Source of the DNA: DATMAM01 sp035559995
GTDB taxonomy: Bacteria > Desulfobacterota > Binatia > UBA9968
Direction of reading: 5' to 3'
NCBI GenBank assembly: GCA_035559995.1
Contig: DATMAM010000032.1
Coordinates: forward strand, 1-64,000
DNA: 64,000 nt
Shown here: positions 24,425 to 33,155 of the stretch, piece after piece
Layout: each line of letters opens with the position of its first letter
Position numbering within the stretch: the first letter of the stretch is position 1
Position numbers and translations under genes: made by a program
The notes under the pieces: model-generated
The model's input: the letters and a program-made list of their open reading frames with translations, nothing else
Told to the model about the DNA's origin: nothing
Databases searched by the model: none

Positions 24425-25447
24425 ATGAGCTTAAGCCGAGCGCGCAAAGCTTCGCCTGAGAAATCTCGGCAAAGAAGATCGTCCGCGGCGCTTAACGAGA
24501 AGCGCGAGTGGCCTTCTCTTCTTCGCCTGATGTGGCTCATTCGCGCCTTTGAAGAGCGCGTCTCGGAGCTTTTTCAGCGCGGCCAGATCGGCGGGTTGTT
24601 GCACCTCGGGATCGGGCAGGAGGCGGTCGCCGCGGGCGCCTGCGGCGCGCTCGGGCGGGACGACTACGTTTTTGGCGGCCACCGCGCGCACGCGCACGCG
24701 ATCGCCAAAGGAGCGGATATCAAGCGGCTGATGGCGGAGCTCGCCGGGCGCGCTTCGGGCTATTGCCGGGGCAAGGGCGGATCGATGCATATCGCCGCCA
24801 TGGAGGCCGGTTTTGTGACGGCGACCGGCGTCGTGGGCGGCACCATCCCGCTCGCGCTCGGCGCGGCATTTGCGGCGAAAGAAAGAAGGCAGGGCCAGGT
24901 CGCCATGGTTTTTTTCGGCGACGGCGCCGGGCAGGTCGGTCCTTTTCACGAATCGCTCAACATCGCCAGCCTGTGGCAGCTGCCGCTGATCTTCGTTTGC
25001 GAGAACAACGGCTACGCGGAGTTCACTCCGCTCTCGGCGCATACCCTGGTCGAGCGGCTCGCCGATCATGCGCGGACTTACCGCATGCCCAACGCCACGG
25101 TCGACGGCAACGACGTTTTGGCGGTAAGAAAGGCGGCGCGTGGCGCGGCCGCGCGCGCGCGCGCGGGCAAAGGGCCGACTTTCGTCGAGTGCCTGACGTA
25201 CCGGCTCCGCGGCCATTACGAAGGCGATCCGGCCAAGTACCGGGAGCTTTCGGAGCTGAGAGAGTGGAAGCGGAAAGACCCGATCGCGCGCTTTACCAGT
25301 CTCTTGCGGCGAAAGCGGCTGCTGGACGAGGCCGAGATAGAAAACATCGAACGCGAGGCGCGCGCGACAGTAAACGAAGCGGCCGAGTTCGCGCTGGGCG
25401 CGCCGTTTCCCGATCCGGAGGAAGTGGCGACGCAGGTCTACGCGTAA
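24425..25447 (+). CDS. thiamine-diphosphate dehydrogenase E1 component, alpha subunit (second pair)
   Basis: 340 residues, closer to acetoin dehydrogenase AcoA than the first alpha subunit: FGGHRAHAHAIAKGAD, YCRGKGGSMHIA, ATGVVGGTIPLALGAA, cofactor motif GDG(165-167)...ENN(193-195) followed by GYAEF, and YRLRGHYEGDP. The first ~28 residues are basic and not conserved. It starts a second, separate alpha/beta pair, so the window holds two complete E1 heterotetramer sets. Acetoin, pyruvate or branched-chain oxoacid specificity cannot be told. Confidence 0.9.
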   Translation: MSLSRARKASPEKSRQRRSSAALNEKREWPSLLRLMWLIRAFEERVSELFQRGQIGGLLHLGIGQEAVAAGACGALGRDDYVFGGHRAHAHAIAKGADIKRLMAELAGRASGYCRGKGGSMHIAAMEAGFVTATGVVGGTIPLALGAAFAAKERRQGQVAMVFFGDGAGQVGPFHESLNIASLWQLPLIFVCENNGYAEFTPLSAHTLVERLADHARTYRMPNATVDGNDVLAVRKAARGAAARARAGKGPTFVECLTYRLRGHYEGDPAKYRELSELREWKRKDPIARFTSLLRRKRLLDEAEIENIEREARATVNEAAEFALGAPFPDPEEVATQVYA

Positions 25448-25493
25448 AGGTTTGCAGAGGCTGGCTTCGGCGGCCCATCGAAGACGAGTCCGG

Positions 25494-26510
25494 ATGGCTG
25501 AGCAGACGTACCGGGACGCGATCCGCGCCGCGCTGCGCGAGGAGATGGCGCGCGATCAGACCGTTTACCTCTTCGGCGAGGACATCGCCTTGGGCGGCCC
25601 GTTCGGCGTGACCAGCGGGCTCGCTCAGGAGTTCGGAGCGAACCGCGTCGTCAACACGCCGATCAGCGAAGGGACGGTGATGGGATTGGCGATCGGCGCG
25701 GCGGTGGCGGGATTGCGCCCGGTCGTCGAGGTCATGTTTATCGATTTCATCACGCTCGCGATGGATCAGCTCGTCAACCACGCCGCCAAGCTCCACTACA
25801 TGTCCGGAGGGCAGCTCCGCGTGCCGCTCACCGTGCGGGTGCAGGGCGGCGTCATGGCCGGCTTCGGGGCGCACCACTCGCAGAGCCTGGAAGCGTGGTT
25901 TGTTCACGTGCCGGGGTTGAAGGTGGTTGTGCCGTCGAACGCCGCCGACGCGAAGGGCCTGCTCAAGGCCGCGATCCGCGACGACAATCCGGTGGTGTTC
26001 GTCGAGCACCGCGGGCTTTACGCCGCCCGCGCCGAGGTGCCGGACGGGGACGGCGTGGTCGCGATCGGTACGGCGGCGGTCCGAAGAGAAGGAGCCGATG
26101 TCACGCTCGTAGCGATCGGGAGGATGGTGGAATCCGCGCTCGCGGCGGCCGAGGAGCTCGCGACGCAGGGCGTTTCGGTTGAAGTCATCGATCCGCGCAG
26201 CTTGTGCCCGCTCGACCTGGACGCCGTCGTGAAGTCGGTGCGGAAGACGGGCCGACTGGTCATCGCGCACGAGGCCGTCCTGTACGGCGGCGCCGGCGCG
26301 GAGATCGCCTCTCAGGCGCAGGAAGCCGCGCTCGATTATCTGGATAGCCCCATTTTGCGCGTTGCCGCGCCGTTCGCGCCGGTCCCGTACAGCCGCCCGC
26401 TCGAAAAGCGCTTTGTGCCGGGAAAAGAAGAGATCGCCGCCGCGGTGCACAGCACCATGCGCGGCGCGACGGTCAGGCCGCAGCCACAAAATCGGCCACG
26501 ATCCGGTTGA
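25494..26510 (+). CDS. thiamine-diphosphate dehydrogenase E1 component, beta subunit (second pair)
   Basis: 338 residues from the ATG giving MAEQTYRDAIRAALREEMARD; an earlier in-frame ATG at 25452 adds 14 unconserved residues. GEDIALGGPFGVTSGL, NTPISEGTVMGLAIGAAVAGLRPVVE, the K+-site region and GGVMAGFGAHHSQSLEAWFVHVPGLKVVVPS are classic E1beta/AcoB motifs. The last 12 codons overlap the 3' end of the convergent hydrolase gene by 38 bp. No E2 lipoyl protein follows. Confidence 0.92.
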   Translation: MAEQTYRDAIRAALREEMARDQTVYLFGEDIALGGPFGVTSGLAQEFGANRVVNTPISEGTVMGLAIGAAVAGLRPVVEVMFIDFITLAMDQLVNHAAKLHYMSGGQLRVPLTVRVQGGVMAGFGAHHSQSLEAWFVHVPGLKVVVPSNAADAKGLLKAAIRDDNPVVFVEHRGLYAARAEVPDGDGVVAIGTAAVRREGADVTLVAIGRMVESALAAAEELATQGVSVEVIDPRSLCPLDLDAVVKSVRKTGRLVIAHEAVLYGGAGAEIASQAQEAALDYLDSPILRVAAPFAPVPYSRPLEKRFVPGKEEIAAAVHSTMRGATVRPQPQNRPRSG

Positions 26511-27291
26511 ATCTCTCCGCCCGATCCCACTGCACCCAGTGCGCGCAGTTGTCGAAAAGGTGAAACTCGGCGTTGGGGATGAGCTCGAAAAGAAGCAGGC
26601 CGCGCTCGACCGTCACGCCCCGGTCCCTGTTGCCCCACAGAAGGAGGCTCTTCACCTGGAGGTTTCGCAGCTCTTCGTGGATCGGCCGCGGGGCGGGCGC
26701 TTCCTGGCGTTTTAGCTGCGCTTCGTAGTTTTTCCCCGCGCTCATCTCGTAGCGCTCGCGCACGAGATCGTCGGTCACAAGCTCCCTGTGGAAGATGGTT
26801 CCCAGCGTAAGCTCGCGCATGTTCTCGAGCGACGGCGTGTAGCGGCGCAGCTCCTCGCCGTGTTTTTTGGCGAGCGCCTGCGATTCGGCGCCGCCGCGCG
26901 GGGCGAGCGTGCCCGAGCTTGTCGTCACAAAGCTTTGGGCGCGCGGGTCTTCGAGCGCAAGCCGCGCGGCGACATAGCCGCCCACGGAATTGCCGATGAC
27001 ATGGTAGCGGTCGAGCTTGAGGGCGTCGATGAAAGCCCGGGCGTGGCTGACGCGGTACTCGATGGAATGGTCCGCCGGGTTCTCCGTGTAGCCGAACCCC
27101 GGCTGATCGTAAGCGTAGACCGTAAAGCCTGCGCGGGCCAGGGGCTCGATGTTCAGCTTCCAGCTCACGAGCGCCGCGCCGCCCGGCGCCGCGCCGTGAA
27201 TCAAGATGACGGCGGGGCCGCTTCCCGCCTTGACGTAAAAAGTTTTAAGGCCATCGACGTTGACAAAGGAGCCGTCGGCGCGCGTGATCAT
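26473..27291 (-). CDS. alpha/beta hydrolase resembling meta-cleavage product (C-C bond) hydrolases
   Basis: 272 residues. The oxyanion motif LIHGAAPGGAALVSW, nucleophile elbow GNSVGG (Ser102), acid WGNRDRGV (Asp223) and CAHWVQWDRAERFN (His251) closely follow BphD/MhpC-type hydrolases, which split 2-hydroxy-6-oxo-dienoates during aromatic ring degradation. That function is inferred from motif context; other ester hydrolases share it. It is the last gene of a minus-strand run (BNR protein, isochorismatase-fold enzyme, class II aldolase, this one), and its 3' end overlaps the convergent E1beta gene. Confidence 0.85.
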   Translation of the reverse strand: MITRADGSFVNVDGLKTFYVKAGSGPAVILIHGAAPGGAALVSWKLNIEPLARAGFTVYAYDQPGFGYTENPADHSIEYRVSHARAFIDALKLDRYHVIGNSVGGYVAARLALEDPRAQSFVTTSSGTLAPRGGAESQALAKKHGEELRRYTPSLENMRELTLGTIFHRELVTDDLVRERYEMSAGKNYEAQLKRQEAPAPRPIHEELRNLQVKSLLLWGNRDRGVTVERGLLLFELIPNAEFHLFDNCAHWVQWDRAERFNRIVADFVAAA

Positions 27292-27353
27292 AAAACGCCC
27301 TCTTTTAGCGATTTAAAAAATCTCAACCTGCCACACACGGGGGAGGCGGCTGC

Positions 27354-28091
27354 CTAGAATTTTGTCCAGTAGCGACCTTTCCGGAGCTGGCTTTCCCAGT
27401 AGCGCCACTCGGCCAGCGGCCGGCCCGACACGGCTTGTCTCACCTCCACCAGCGAACGAAACGTTTTTACCGCGTCGGCAGGGATGGGCTTTAATTTTCC
27501 CAAAGGCCCGGCCAGCAAAATCATCTTCGCCGCTTGCTCGAGCTGCACCATGTTGACGCACGCCTCTTCCAGCGTCTCGCCGGTGACCACGGCCCCGTGG
27601 CCTTCGATCACAACGGCGCAGTTGTCGCCCATCGCCCGGGTCGCGATTTCTCCGTGCTCCGGCAACGAACCGTAAATCCACGGGACGATCGGCACCTCGG
27701 TAAACTTGTGCCGGTGGGTCAGCGGTACGATGGTTCGCCCGGCGGCGGCGAGCGCAATCGTGAGCGGCGGATGGCAGTGGATGACCGCGCCCACGTCCCT
27801 TCTCGCCTTGTAAGGGCAGGTGTGAAAATAGATCTCGGAGCCTTTCCCTCCGGCGGCGCGCTTCCCGAAGATTTTCTTGCCGTCGAGGTCGAACGCGACG
27901 ACATCGTCTTCCGGAATCGAAGGATCTTCCGGCGGGCGGAGATGGCGCATCAAGAAATGCTCGCCGTCGGGTGTGCGCACGCTCACGTGGCCCATCATGT
28001 CGGCGAGCTCCCAGAGAAGAATGTCGACCGCCGTGGAGATCTTCGCTTTCGCTTCCGCCAGCTCATTTTCGTCGATTCTGAGCGCGACCAT
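27354..28091 (-). CDS. class II aldolase/adducin-family protein
   Basis: 245 residues from the ATG with AAGGAG upstream. Zn-dependent class II aldolase fold: Glu86 (GSEIYFH), His105 and His107 (VIHCHPP) and His165 (EGHGAVV) are placed as the catalytic Glu and metal ligands of fuculose-1-phosphate aldolase and ribulose-5-phosphate 4-epimerase. Some members act as decarboxylases. Its 5' end overlaps the 3' end of the isochorismatase-fold gene by 29 bp, so the two are translated from one message. Substrate unknown; the surrounding genes suggest ring-cleavage product or sugar-acid turnover. Confidence 0.87.
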   Translation of the reverse strand: MVALRIDENELAEAKAKISTAVDILLWELADMMGHVSVRTPDGEHFLMRHLRPPEDPSIPEDDVVAFDLDGKKIFGKRAAGGKGSEIYFHTCPYKARRDVGAVIHCHPPLTIALAAAGRTIVPLTHRHKFTEVPIVPWIYGSLPEHGEIATRAMGDNCAVVIEGHGAVVTGETLEEACVNMVQLEQAAKMILLAGPLGKLKPIPADAVKTFRSLVEVRQAVSGRPLAEWRYWESQLRKGRYWTKF

Positions 28092-28719
28092 GATCGGTCT
28101 CCTTTCGCCAGGCTTTGATGATGTCGGCGGAGCTACAGACATCGAAGATCCGCTCGAGCGAGCCGAGCGCCGCCTCGTAGGTGTCCTTGAAGCGTGAGCC
28201 GACGCAGTCTTTGACAATGACGGCGTAAAAGCCGCGATCGACGGCGGTCCGCGCCGTGCCGTCGATGCCCGTCTCCAGCGACACGCCGGCGAGAACGATC
28301 GTCTTGATCGCATGCCGCAGGAGCCACCACTCGAAATTTGTGCCGAGAAACGCGTTCGGGAAGGCTTTCTCGAAGACGATCTCGCCGCTCCTGGGCTTGA
28401 GGCCTCTCATCCACCCGGCGCGAGCGCCGTCCCGCCGCCAGGCGGCGAGGTTTCTGGTTCTGTACTGCTTCATGCGCATGCGAACCATCGCCGGCCCCTG
28501 GTCTTCCCACCGCATGGACCCCTGCCGGGCGTGCAAGGTAAGGACGCCGCGTTGGCGCGCCGCGGCGAGAAGGCGCTTTGTGTTTTCGGCCAGGGTCTTC
28601 GCGTTGAACGCTTTTGTCGCCAGGCCGCCGGTCAAGTCCCAAAGGAGGAGCGCCGTGTGCCCGGGGCTTACCAGCTCGTCCAGGCTCTCGAGGATTTCCA
28701 TTCCCGCCCAGCGGATCAT
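28063..28719 (-). CDS. isochorismatase-fold hydrolase lacking the catalytic cysteine
   Basis: 218 residues of the cysteine-hydrolase/isochorismatase superfamily. Asp28 (LLWDLT) and Lys118 (FEKAF) of the triad are present, but in GVSLETGIDGTARTA the position normally held by the nucleophilic Cys is Gly151. That pattern is known from true isochorismatases (EntB, PhzD), which hydrolyse a vinyl ether without a thiol, whereas nicotinamidases and carbamoyl hydrolases need the Cys. So an isochorismatase-like or other non-thiol reaction is favoured. The start may also be the second ATG at 28701. Confidence 0.85.
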   Translation of the reverse strand: MIRWAGMEILESLDELVSPGHTALLLWDLTGGLATKAFNAKTLAENTKRLLAAARQRGVLTLHARQGSMRWEDQGPAMVRMRMKQYRTRNLAAWRRDGARAGWMRGLKPRSGEIVFEKAFPNAFLGTNFEWWLLRHAIKTIVLAGVSLETGIDGTARTAVDRGFYAVIVKDCVGSRFKDTYEAALGSLERIFDVCSSADIIKAWRKETDHGRAQNRRK

Positions 28720-28755
28720 CCGTTACTCCGGCACCGTTTGCGCCGCTTGCGCGAA

Positions 28756-29760
28756 TCAGTTGGGAATCCAGCGCACCGCGGCGATCTCGCTGAACTCCCG
28801 CTTGAGCTTCGTCCATGATTCGCCGCCGTCGTCGCTCCGGTAGAGATAGCCGAAGCGGCTGGCGGCGAAGACCACGTTGCCGTCGGCCGGATGCGTGCCG
28901 AAGGTCCACATGCTCGAGTTGGGCGAAACGGGAAGCGCGAGCAACTTCCAGCTCTTCATGAGATCGTCGGACCGAAGCACCGCGCCTGTGGTTCCCGGAG
29001 TAAAATCGCCGACGCCGAGAAAGATTTTCCGCGGGTTTCCCGGCTCGACGGCGATGCCGCGAAGATAGATCTGCTCCGCCGGGCTCTTCCAGGGAAGACT
29101 TTTCTGCAGCCCGAGCGCCTCCCAGGTCGCGCCGTCGTCCGCGCTCGTGTGGATGTCGCGATTGCCGACGACGATGACGGTCTTCGGCGGGCCGGCGGAC
29201 ACCACCACGTTGTGCACGTCGTTCTGGTTGACGTGGACGTCGGCGTCCTCCCAGGTCTCGCCCCGGTCGCGGCTCACGCGCACGCCGTCGACCTCAAGGC
29301 CCACCCAGACGTTGTTGCGGTCGAGCGGATCGATCGCGATCCCCGTCACTCTCGGGACGCCGACATTGCTGCACGTTGCCGCTATCTCGACGGGCCGTTT
29401 TTCCCAGCTCCTGCCGCCGTCGGTGGAGCGGAAAATCGCCGCGGGCGTCGGCGTTCCGGTCCCGGCGAACATCACCTCCGGCTCGTCGGGATCGATCGCG
29501 AGCGACCACAGATAGTAATCGTCCAGCGGCGAGGGAATTTTTTCCCACGTCGTTCCGGCGTCGTCGGTGCGGTACAAGCCTCGGTCCGAGCCGGCAAAGA
29601 CCGTTTGCGGCTTTTTGGGGTGCACGGCGAGACAGCGAACCAGCGCGTCGGAGTGAAGGCCGCGCCTAAGCCTCACGCGGTCCCAGGTGTTGCCGCTGTC
29701 GGTGCTGTGCATCACGCCTTGTCCTATGGTGCCGACAAAAAGCGTCATCCCGTTTGGCAT
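28756..29760 (-). CDS. BNR/sialidase-like beta-propeller protein
   Basis: 334 residues with at least seven Asp-box (BNR) repeats: STDSGNTWDRV, TDDAGTTWEKI, STDGGRSWEKR, SRDRGETWED, SADDGATWEAL, SDDLMKSWKLL and SDDGGESWTKL. The fold is a six- to seven-bladed propeller of the sialidase/photosystem-assembly type; no sialidase catalytic Arg triad or signal peptide is clear, so a binding or scaffold role is as likely as glycosidase activity. GGAGG lies 8 nt before the chosen ATG. First gene of the minus-strand catabolic run, divergent from the amidohydrolase on its right. Confidence 0.85.
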   Translation of the reverse strand: MPNGMTLFVGTIGQGVMHSTDSGNTWDRVRLRRGLHSDALVRCLAVHPKKPQTVFAGSDRGLYRTDDAGTTWEKIPSPLDDYYLWSLAIDPDEPEVMFAGTGTPTPAAIFRSTDGGRSWEKRPVEIAATCSNVGVPRVTGIAIDPLDRNNVWVGLEVDGVRVSRDRGETWEDADVHVNQNDVHNVVVSAGPPKTVIVVGNRDIHTSADDGATWEALGLQKSLPWKSPAEQIYLRGIAVEPGNPRKIFLGVGDFTPGTTGAVLRSDDLMKSWKLLALPVSPNSSMWTFGTHPADGNVVFAASRFGYLYRSDDGGESWTKLKREFSEIAAVRWIPN

Positions 29761-29839
29761 CGTGTGCTCCTCCAACTCTTCGTGCGATCCTTACCACAGC
29801 CGCGCTCGGCGCGCGAGAGGTTCGCCGGCGCGCCGTTGC

Positions 29840-29869
29840 TTGACAGGATTTTCAATTCGCCCCTATATA
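29840..29869 (+). promoter_or_regulatory. promoter of the first amidohydrolase operon
   Basis: GCTTGACAG with a perfect TTGACA at 29840-29845, 18-nt spacer, TATATA at 29864-29869. The start codon follows ~50 nt later. The same GCTTGACAG word begins the promoter of a related amidohydrolase at 35773. Confidence 0.65.
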
Positions 29870-29918
29870 ACCTGATGACCGCGACGCGCCAAAACTGTTT
29901 GCAAGAGGGAATGAGCCG

Positions 29919-31007
29919 ATGATCATCGATGCCGACGGCCACATCATGCTGCCTCCCGACATTTGGGATAAGTATTTCGAGCGCGGGCCGCTTTACGACC
30001 GCCGCCCCAGACGCGTGCCGGACAACTTCGGGCGCACGCGGCTGATGGTGGACGGAGAGTTCTTGCCGCGCCGTTTCGGGCGCTGGCGCGGGAGCGGCGC
30101 CGGCGACCTTCCCGAGCGCCGCCGCCCGGGCGGGCGCGATCCCGCCGAGCGCCTGAAGGACATGGCCCTCGAGGGGATCGATATCGCGGTCAACTTTCCG
30201 AGCGGGATTCTCGCCCTGCCGCAGGTGATCGATCCGGCGATGGCGCTGGCGATGACGCGCGCCTATCACAACTGGCTTTACGAGTACTGCTCGGCGGCGC
30301 CGAAGAGGCTAAAGGGCGTGGCGGTAATCGCGCTTCAGGACGTGCCGGCGGCGGTCAAGGAGCTGGAGCGCTGCGTTGAGCAGTACGGGTTCGTGGGCGC
30401 GTTTGTCGCGCCGAACTTTCAGGGGAAAAACCTGGACGAGGAGATGTTCCGCCCCATCTGGGAGGCCTGCGAACGGCTCGATATCCCGGCGCTGGTGCAC
30501 TCGGGCCCGGGGGCGAATGCGGCGGGCACGGAGCGGTTTGACAATTTTTTTTACGTCCACTCGGTGCAGTTTCCGTTCGAGAACATGATCGCGCTGATGA
30601 CGATGATCGGCGGAGGGGTGTTCGACGAATACCCCGCGCTCAGGGTGGCCTATCTGGAGTCCGGCTGCGGTTGGGTGCCGTACTGGATGGAACGGCTGGA
30701 CGATCAGGCAAAGCTCGAGAAGTTCGGGATGCCGCTCTTGCCGCGGCGCTTGGAAAGGCAGCCGAGCGAGTACATCCGCGAGCGCTGCTATTTTTCGTGC
30801 GAGCCGGGCGAAGAGAGCTTGCCCTGGGCGCTGCAGGCGATCGGCGAGGAGCGCATCGTGTTTGCGTCGGACTACTCGCATTTTGATTCAAAATTTCCGC
30901 ATACCGTGAAGCTCGTGCGCGAAACGCCCGGGGTAAGACCCGAGGCGGTCAAGAAGATCCTTGAAGACAATTCACTGGCGCTGTTCGGGGGGCGGCTGCT
31001 CGACTGA
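29919..31007 (+). CDS. amidohydrolase-2 family metal-dependent hydrolase/decarboxylase (paralogue 1)
   Basis: 362 residues, TIM-barrel amidohydrolase of the ACMSD / gamma-resorcylate decarboxylase type. N-terminal DADGH gives Asp6 and His8; His194 (LVHSGPG), His214 and Asp318 (ASDYSHFD) complete a metal site. These enzymes decarboxylate or hydrolyse aromatic acids. It starts a plus-strand set with an FAH-family enzyme and a solute-binding protein, a set that looks like uptake and breakdown of one substrate. A close paralogue lies on the other strand at 33467-34597. Confidence 0.88.
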   Translation: MIIDADGHIMLPPDIWDKYFERGPLYDRRPRRVPDNFGRTRLMVDGEFLPRRFGRWRGSGAGDLPERRRPGGRDPAERLKDMALEGIDIAVNFPSGILALPQVIDPAMALAMTRAYHNWLYEYCSAAPKRLKGVAVIALQDVPAAVKELERCVEQYGFVGAFVAPNFQGKNLDEEMFRPIWEACERLDIPALVHSGPGANAAGTERFDNFFYVHSVQFPFENMIALMTMIGGGVFDEYPALRVAYLESGCGWVPYWMERLDDQAKLEKFGMPLLPRRLERQPSEYIRERCYFSCEPGEESLPWALQAIGEERIVFASDYSHFDSKFPHTVKLVRETPGVRPEAVKKILEDNSLALFGGRLLD

Positions 31008-31060
31008 CGGATCGCTGCCGGGCACCGAGGCGCGGCGCGCTCGAAAGCGGAGGGGAAAAC

Positions 31061-32002
31061 ATGAAGCTTGGCACCGTGCGGATCAACGGCCAACCGCGCT
31101 CGGTATTTGTTATCGAGGAGCGCTTTTTTGACATCGGACGCGTGCGGGACCTCTTCGTCAGGGAGCAAGGGCAGGACCTGCCTCTGGTCGGAAACGAGCC
31201 CGTAAAAAGGCTGATCGAGGGGGGCGCGCCTTTCCTGGAGGCCTTGAAGCGGTTGGAAGGTTTTGCCGGCGAGAACCTAAGCGGCCCGCTGCAACCGGCG
31301 CTGCGCGAATGCGGCGTTCTGCTCGACGCGTGCGAGATTGCGCCGCCGATCGCCGACGCCGGCAAAATCTGGTGCATGGGAGCGAACTACTACAATCACC
31401 GGCGCGAGATGGCCGAACGGCAGAAGCGGCACGTCGAAAGCAAGATCACGCTTCAAGGATTTATCAAAGCGCCGTCTTCGCTCACCGGCGCGCGGGCGCC
31501 GATCTTTTACCCGCCGGAGAGCCGGCACGTGGATCACGAAATCGAAGTTGCGTTTGTCATCGGCCTCAAGGGAAGGCGGATTTCTGAGTCCGAGGCGATG
31601 AAGCACGTCTATGGCTATATGCTTTTTAACGACGTGTCCGCGCGCGACATCCGGGACCTCGACAACGGCAGAATGGACCGCGGCAAGGGGTTCGATAGCT
31701 TCGGCGTATGCGGCCCGTGGATTCTCACAGCCGACGAGGTGAAAGACCCCGCGGACATTCATCTTCGGCTCGAGGTCAACGGTCGGGTGAGGCAGGACGG
31801 CTCGACCCGAGACCTGCTCTTTCCTATTCCGTATCAGGTCGCCTGGCTCTCGACCGCCATGACGCTGTTCCCGGGAGATATCATCTCTACCGGGACCCCG
31901 GAAGGCTCCGGGAAAATCGAGCCGGGCGATCACCTGGAGGGCTGGTCGCCAAACACCGCGCTCGGCCGTTTGGTCAACGATGTCGTTCCCGAGCCGCTTT
32001 AG
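31061..32002 (+). CDS. fumarylacetoacetate hydrolase (FAH) family protein
   Basis: 313 residues. The C-terminal FAH domain has the metal ligands Glu160 and Glu162 (VDHEIEVAFVIG) and Asp191 (FNDVSARD), with KAPSSLTG and the substrate-site GTPEGSGKIEPGD. Family members hydrolyse C-C bonds or isomerise/decarboxylate products of aromatic ring cleavage (for example 5-oxopent-3-ene-1,2,5-tricarboxylate). GGAGG before the ATG, 53 bp after the amidohydrolase, so the same operon. Combined with the amidohydrolase it points to degradation of a hydroxylated aromatic acid; the actual substrate is unknown. Confidence 0.9.
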   Translation: MKLGTVRINGQPRSVFVIEERFFDIGRVRDLFVREQGQDLPLVGNEPVKRLIEGGAPFLEALKRLEGFAGENLSGPLQPALRECGVLLDACEIAPPIADAGKIWCMGANYYNHRREMAERQKRHVESKITLQGFIKAPSSLTGARAPIFYPPESRHVDHEIEVAFVIGLKGRRISESEAMKHVYGYMLFNDVSARDIRDLDNGRMDRGKGFDSFGVCGPWILTADEVKDPADIHLRLEVNGRVRQDGSTRDLLFPIPYQVAWLSTAMTLFPGDIISTGTPEGSGKIEPGDHLEGWSPNTALGRLVNDVVPEPL

Positions 32003-32111
32003 CGCGCGAAAGAAAAAGCGGCGCGTCGGAAGACCGCGAAACTGGCGGCGCCTGCCGTCGCGCGCTTCTAAAGGGGTTTAACAGTTTAGCGAAAGGAGAA
32101 AATCGATCATC

Positions 32112-33137
32112 GTGCCGAGGACGAATCAAAATTCACCCGCCGCCGTTTGGCTCTTGTTTTTGCTGCTTGCGCCCGGCGCGCCGCTCCATGCAGCCGCGGC
32201 CGATCCGCAGCTGATCGAAGCGGCCAAAAAAGAGGGCAAGCTCATGATCTACTCGAGCGTGGGCCAGGCGGATACGGCCACGTTGAGCCAGAAGTTCCAG
32301 CAGAAATATCCGTTCGTCAAGCCGGAGTACCTGCGGTTGGGAAGCGAGAGGCTTCTTACGCGCATTTTGCAGGAAGCGCGCGCGGGAAAAACTTTCGCGG
32401 ATGTCTTTCAGACCGGAGTCGTCGAGGTCTATCTCTTCAAGCAAAAGGGCCTGGTCGCGAAGCACCTCTCGCCGGAAAGAGCGGCGTACGCCGACTCGTT
32501 CAAGGACAGCGAAGGCTACTACACTTCTTTTTTCCATACGAGCAAAGTCATCGCCTACAACACAAAGCTGGTGTCGGCGGATCGGGCGCCGAAATCCTAC
32601 GAGGATCTGCTGCACCCTCAATGGAAAGAAAAGTTGGGCATGCCCGGCGGCGGCGGGGGCGTGCGGTGGTTCTTGGCCATGATGAAAGAGATGGGAGACG
32701 AGCGCGGGGAAGCGTACATGAAGAGACTCGCCGCGCAAAAGCCCGTTGTGGGCCAGGACATCTCCGCGGTGACGGCGCTGATGGCTGCCGGGGAGTATCC
32801 TGTGGTCGTTTTCACCAACGGGCACCAGATCGAGCAGATGAAACGGCAGGGCGCGCCGGTCGAGTGGGTGCCGACCCGGCCGGTCCTGACCACGCAGACG
32901 GTTCTCGCGATCACAAGCCGCGCGGCCAATCCCGGCGCGGCAAGGCTTTACGTCGACTATATTCTGTCCAAAGAGGGACAGGAGGTGCTGAGAAGCCTAA
33001 ATCGGCTGCCCGCGCGCGCCGACGTCGAGCCGGACCCGCCCAGGCTCGCACGGGGATTGAAATTTTCTCCTTACCGGGGCGAGTGGGGCGAGGAATACGA
33101 CAAATACGCTGAGAAGTTTCGCAGGATCTTCGAGTAG
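32112..33137 (+). CDS. ferric-type ABC transporter substrate-binding protein
   Basis: 341 residues, family 1 extracellular solute-binding protein of the Fbp/AfuA/PotD-like type. GTG start, signal peptide ending near LHAAAA-DPQ, then EGKLMIYSSVGQADTATLSQKF (conserved start of the mature protein), YNTKLV...P-KSYEDLLHPQWKEKLGMP, and a C-terminal SKEGQEVLRSLNRLPARADVE. No permease or ATPase gene is adjacent, so it is an orphan binding protein. In this group such orphans often sit beside amidohydrolase genes; the ligand may be an organic acid rather than iron. Confidence 0.85.
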   Translation: MPRTNQNSPAAVWLLFLLLAPGAPLHAAAADPQLIEAAKKEGKLMIYSSVGQADTATLSQKFQQKYPFVKPEYLRLGSERLLTRILQEARAGKTFADVFQTGVVEVYLFKQKGLVAKHLSPERAAYADSFKDSEGYYTSFFHTSKVIAYNTKLVSADRAPKSYEDLLHPQWKEKLGMPGGGGGVRWFLAMMKEMGDERGEAYMKRLAAQKPVVGQDISAVTALMAAGEYPVVVFTNGHQIEQMKRQGAPVEWVPTRPVLTTQTVLAITSRAANPGAARLYVDYILSKEGQEVLRSLNRLPARADVEPDPPRLARGLKFSPYRGEWGEEYDKYAEKFRRIFE

Positions 33138-33155
33138 CGCGCCCGGACGACACGG

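Noticed and set aside
27313..27681. 122-codon minus-strand frame within the class II aldolase gene
   Set aside because: Out-of-frame shadow on the same strand as the real gene.
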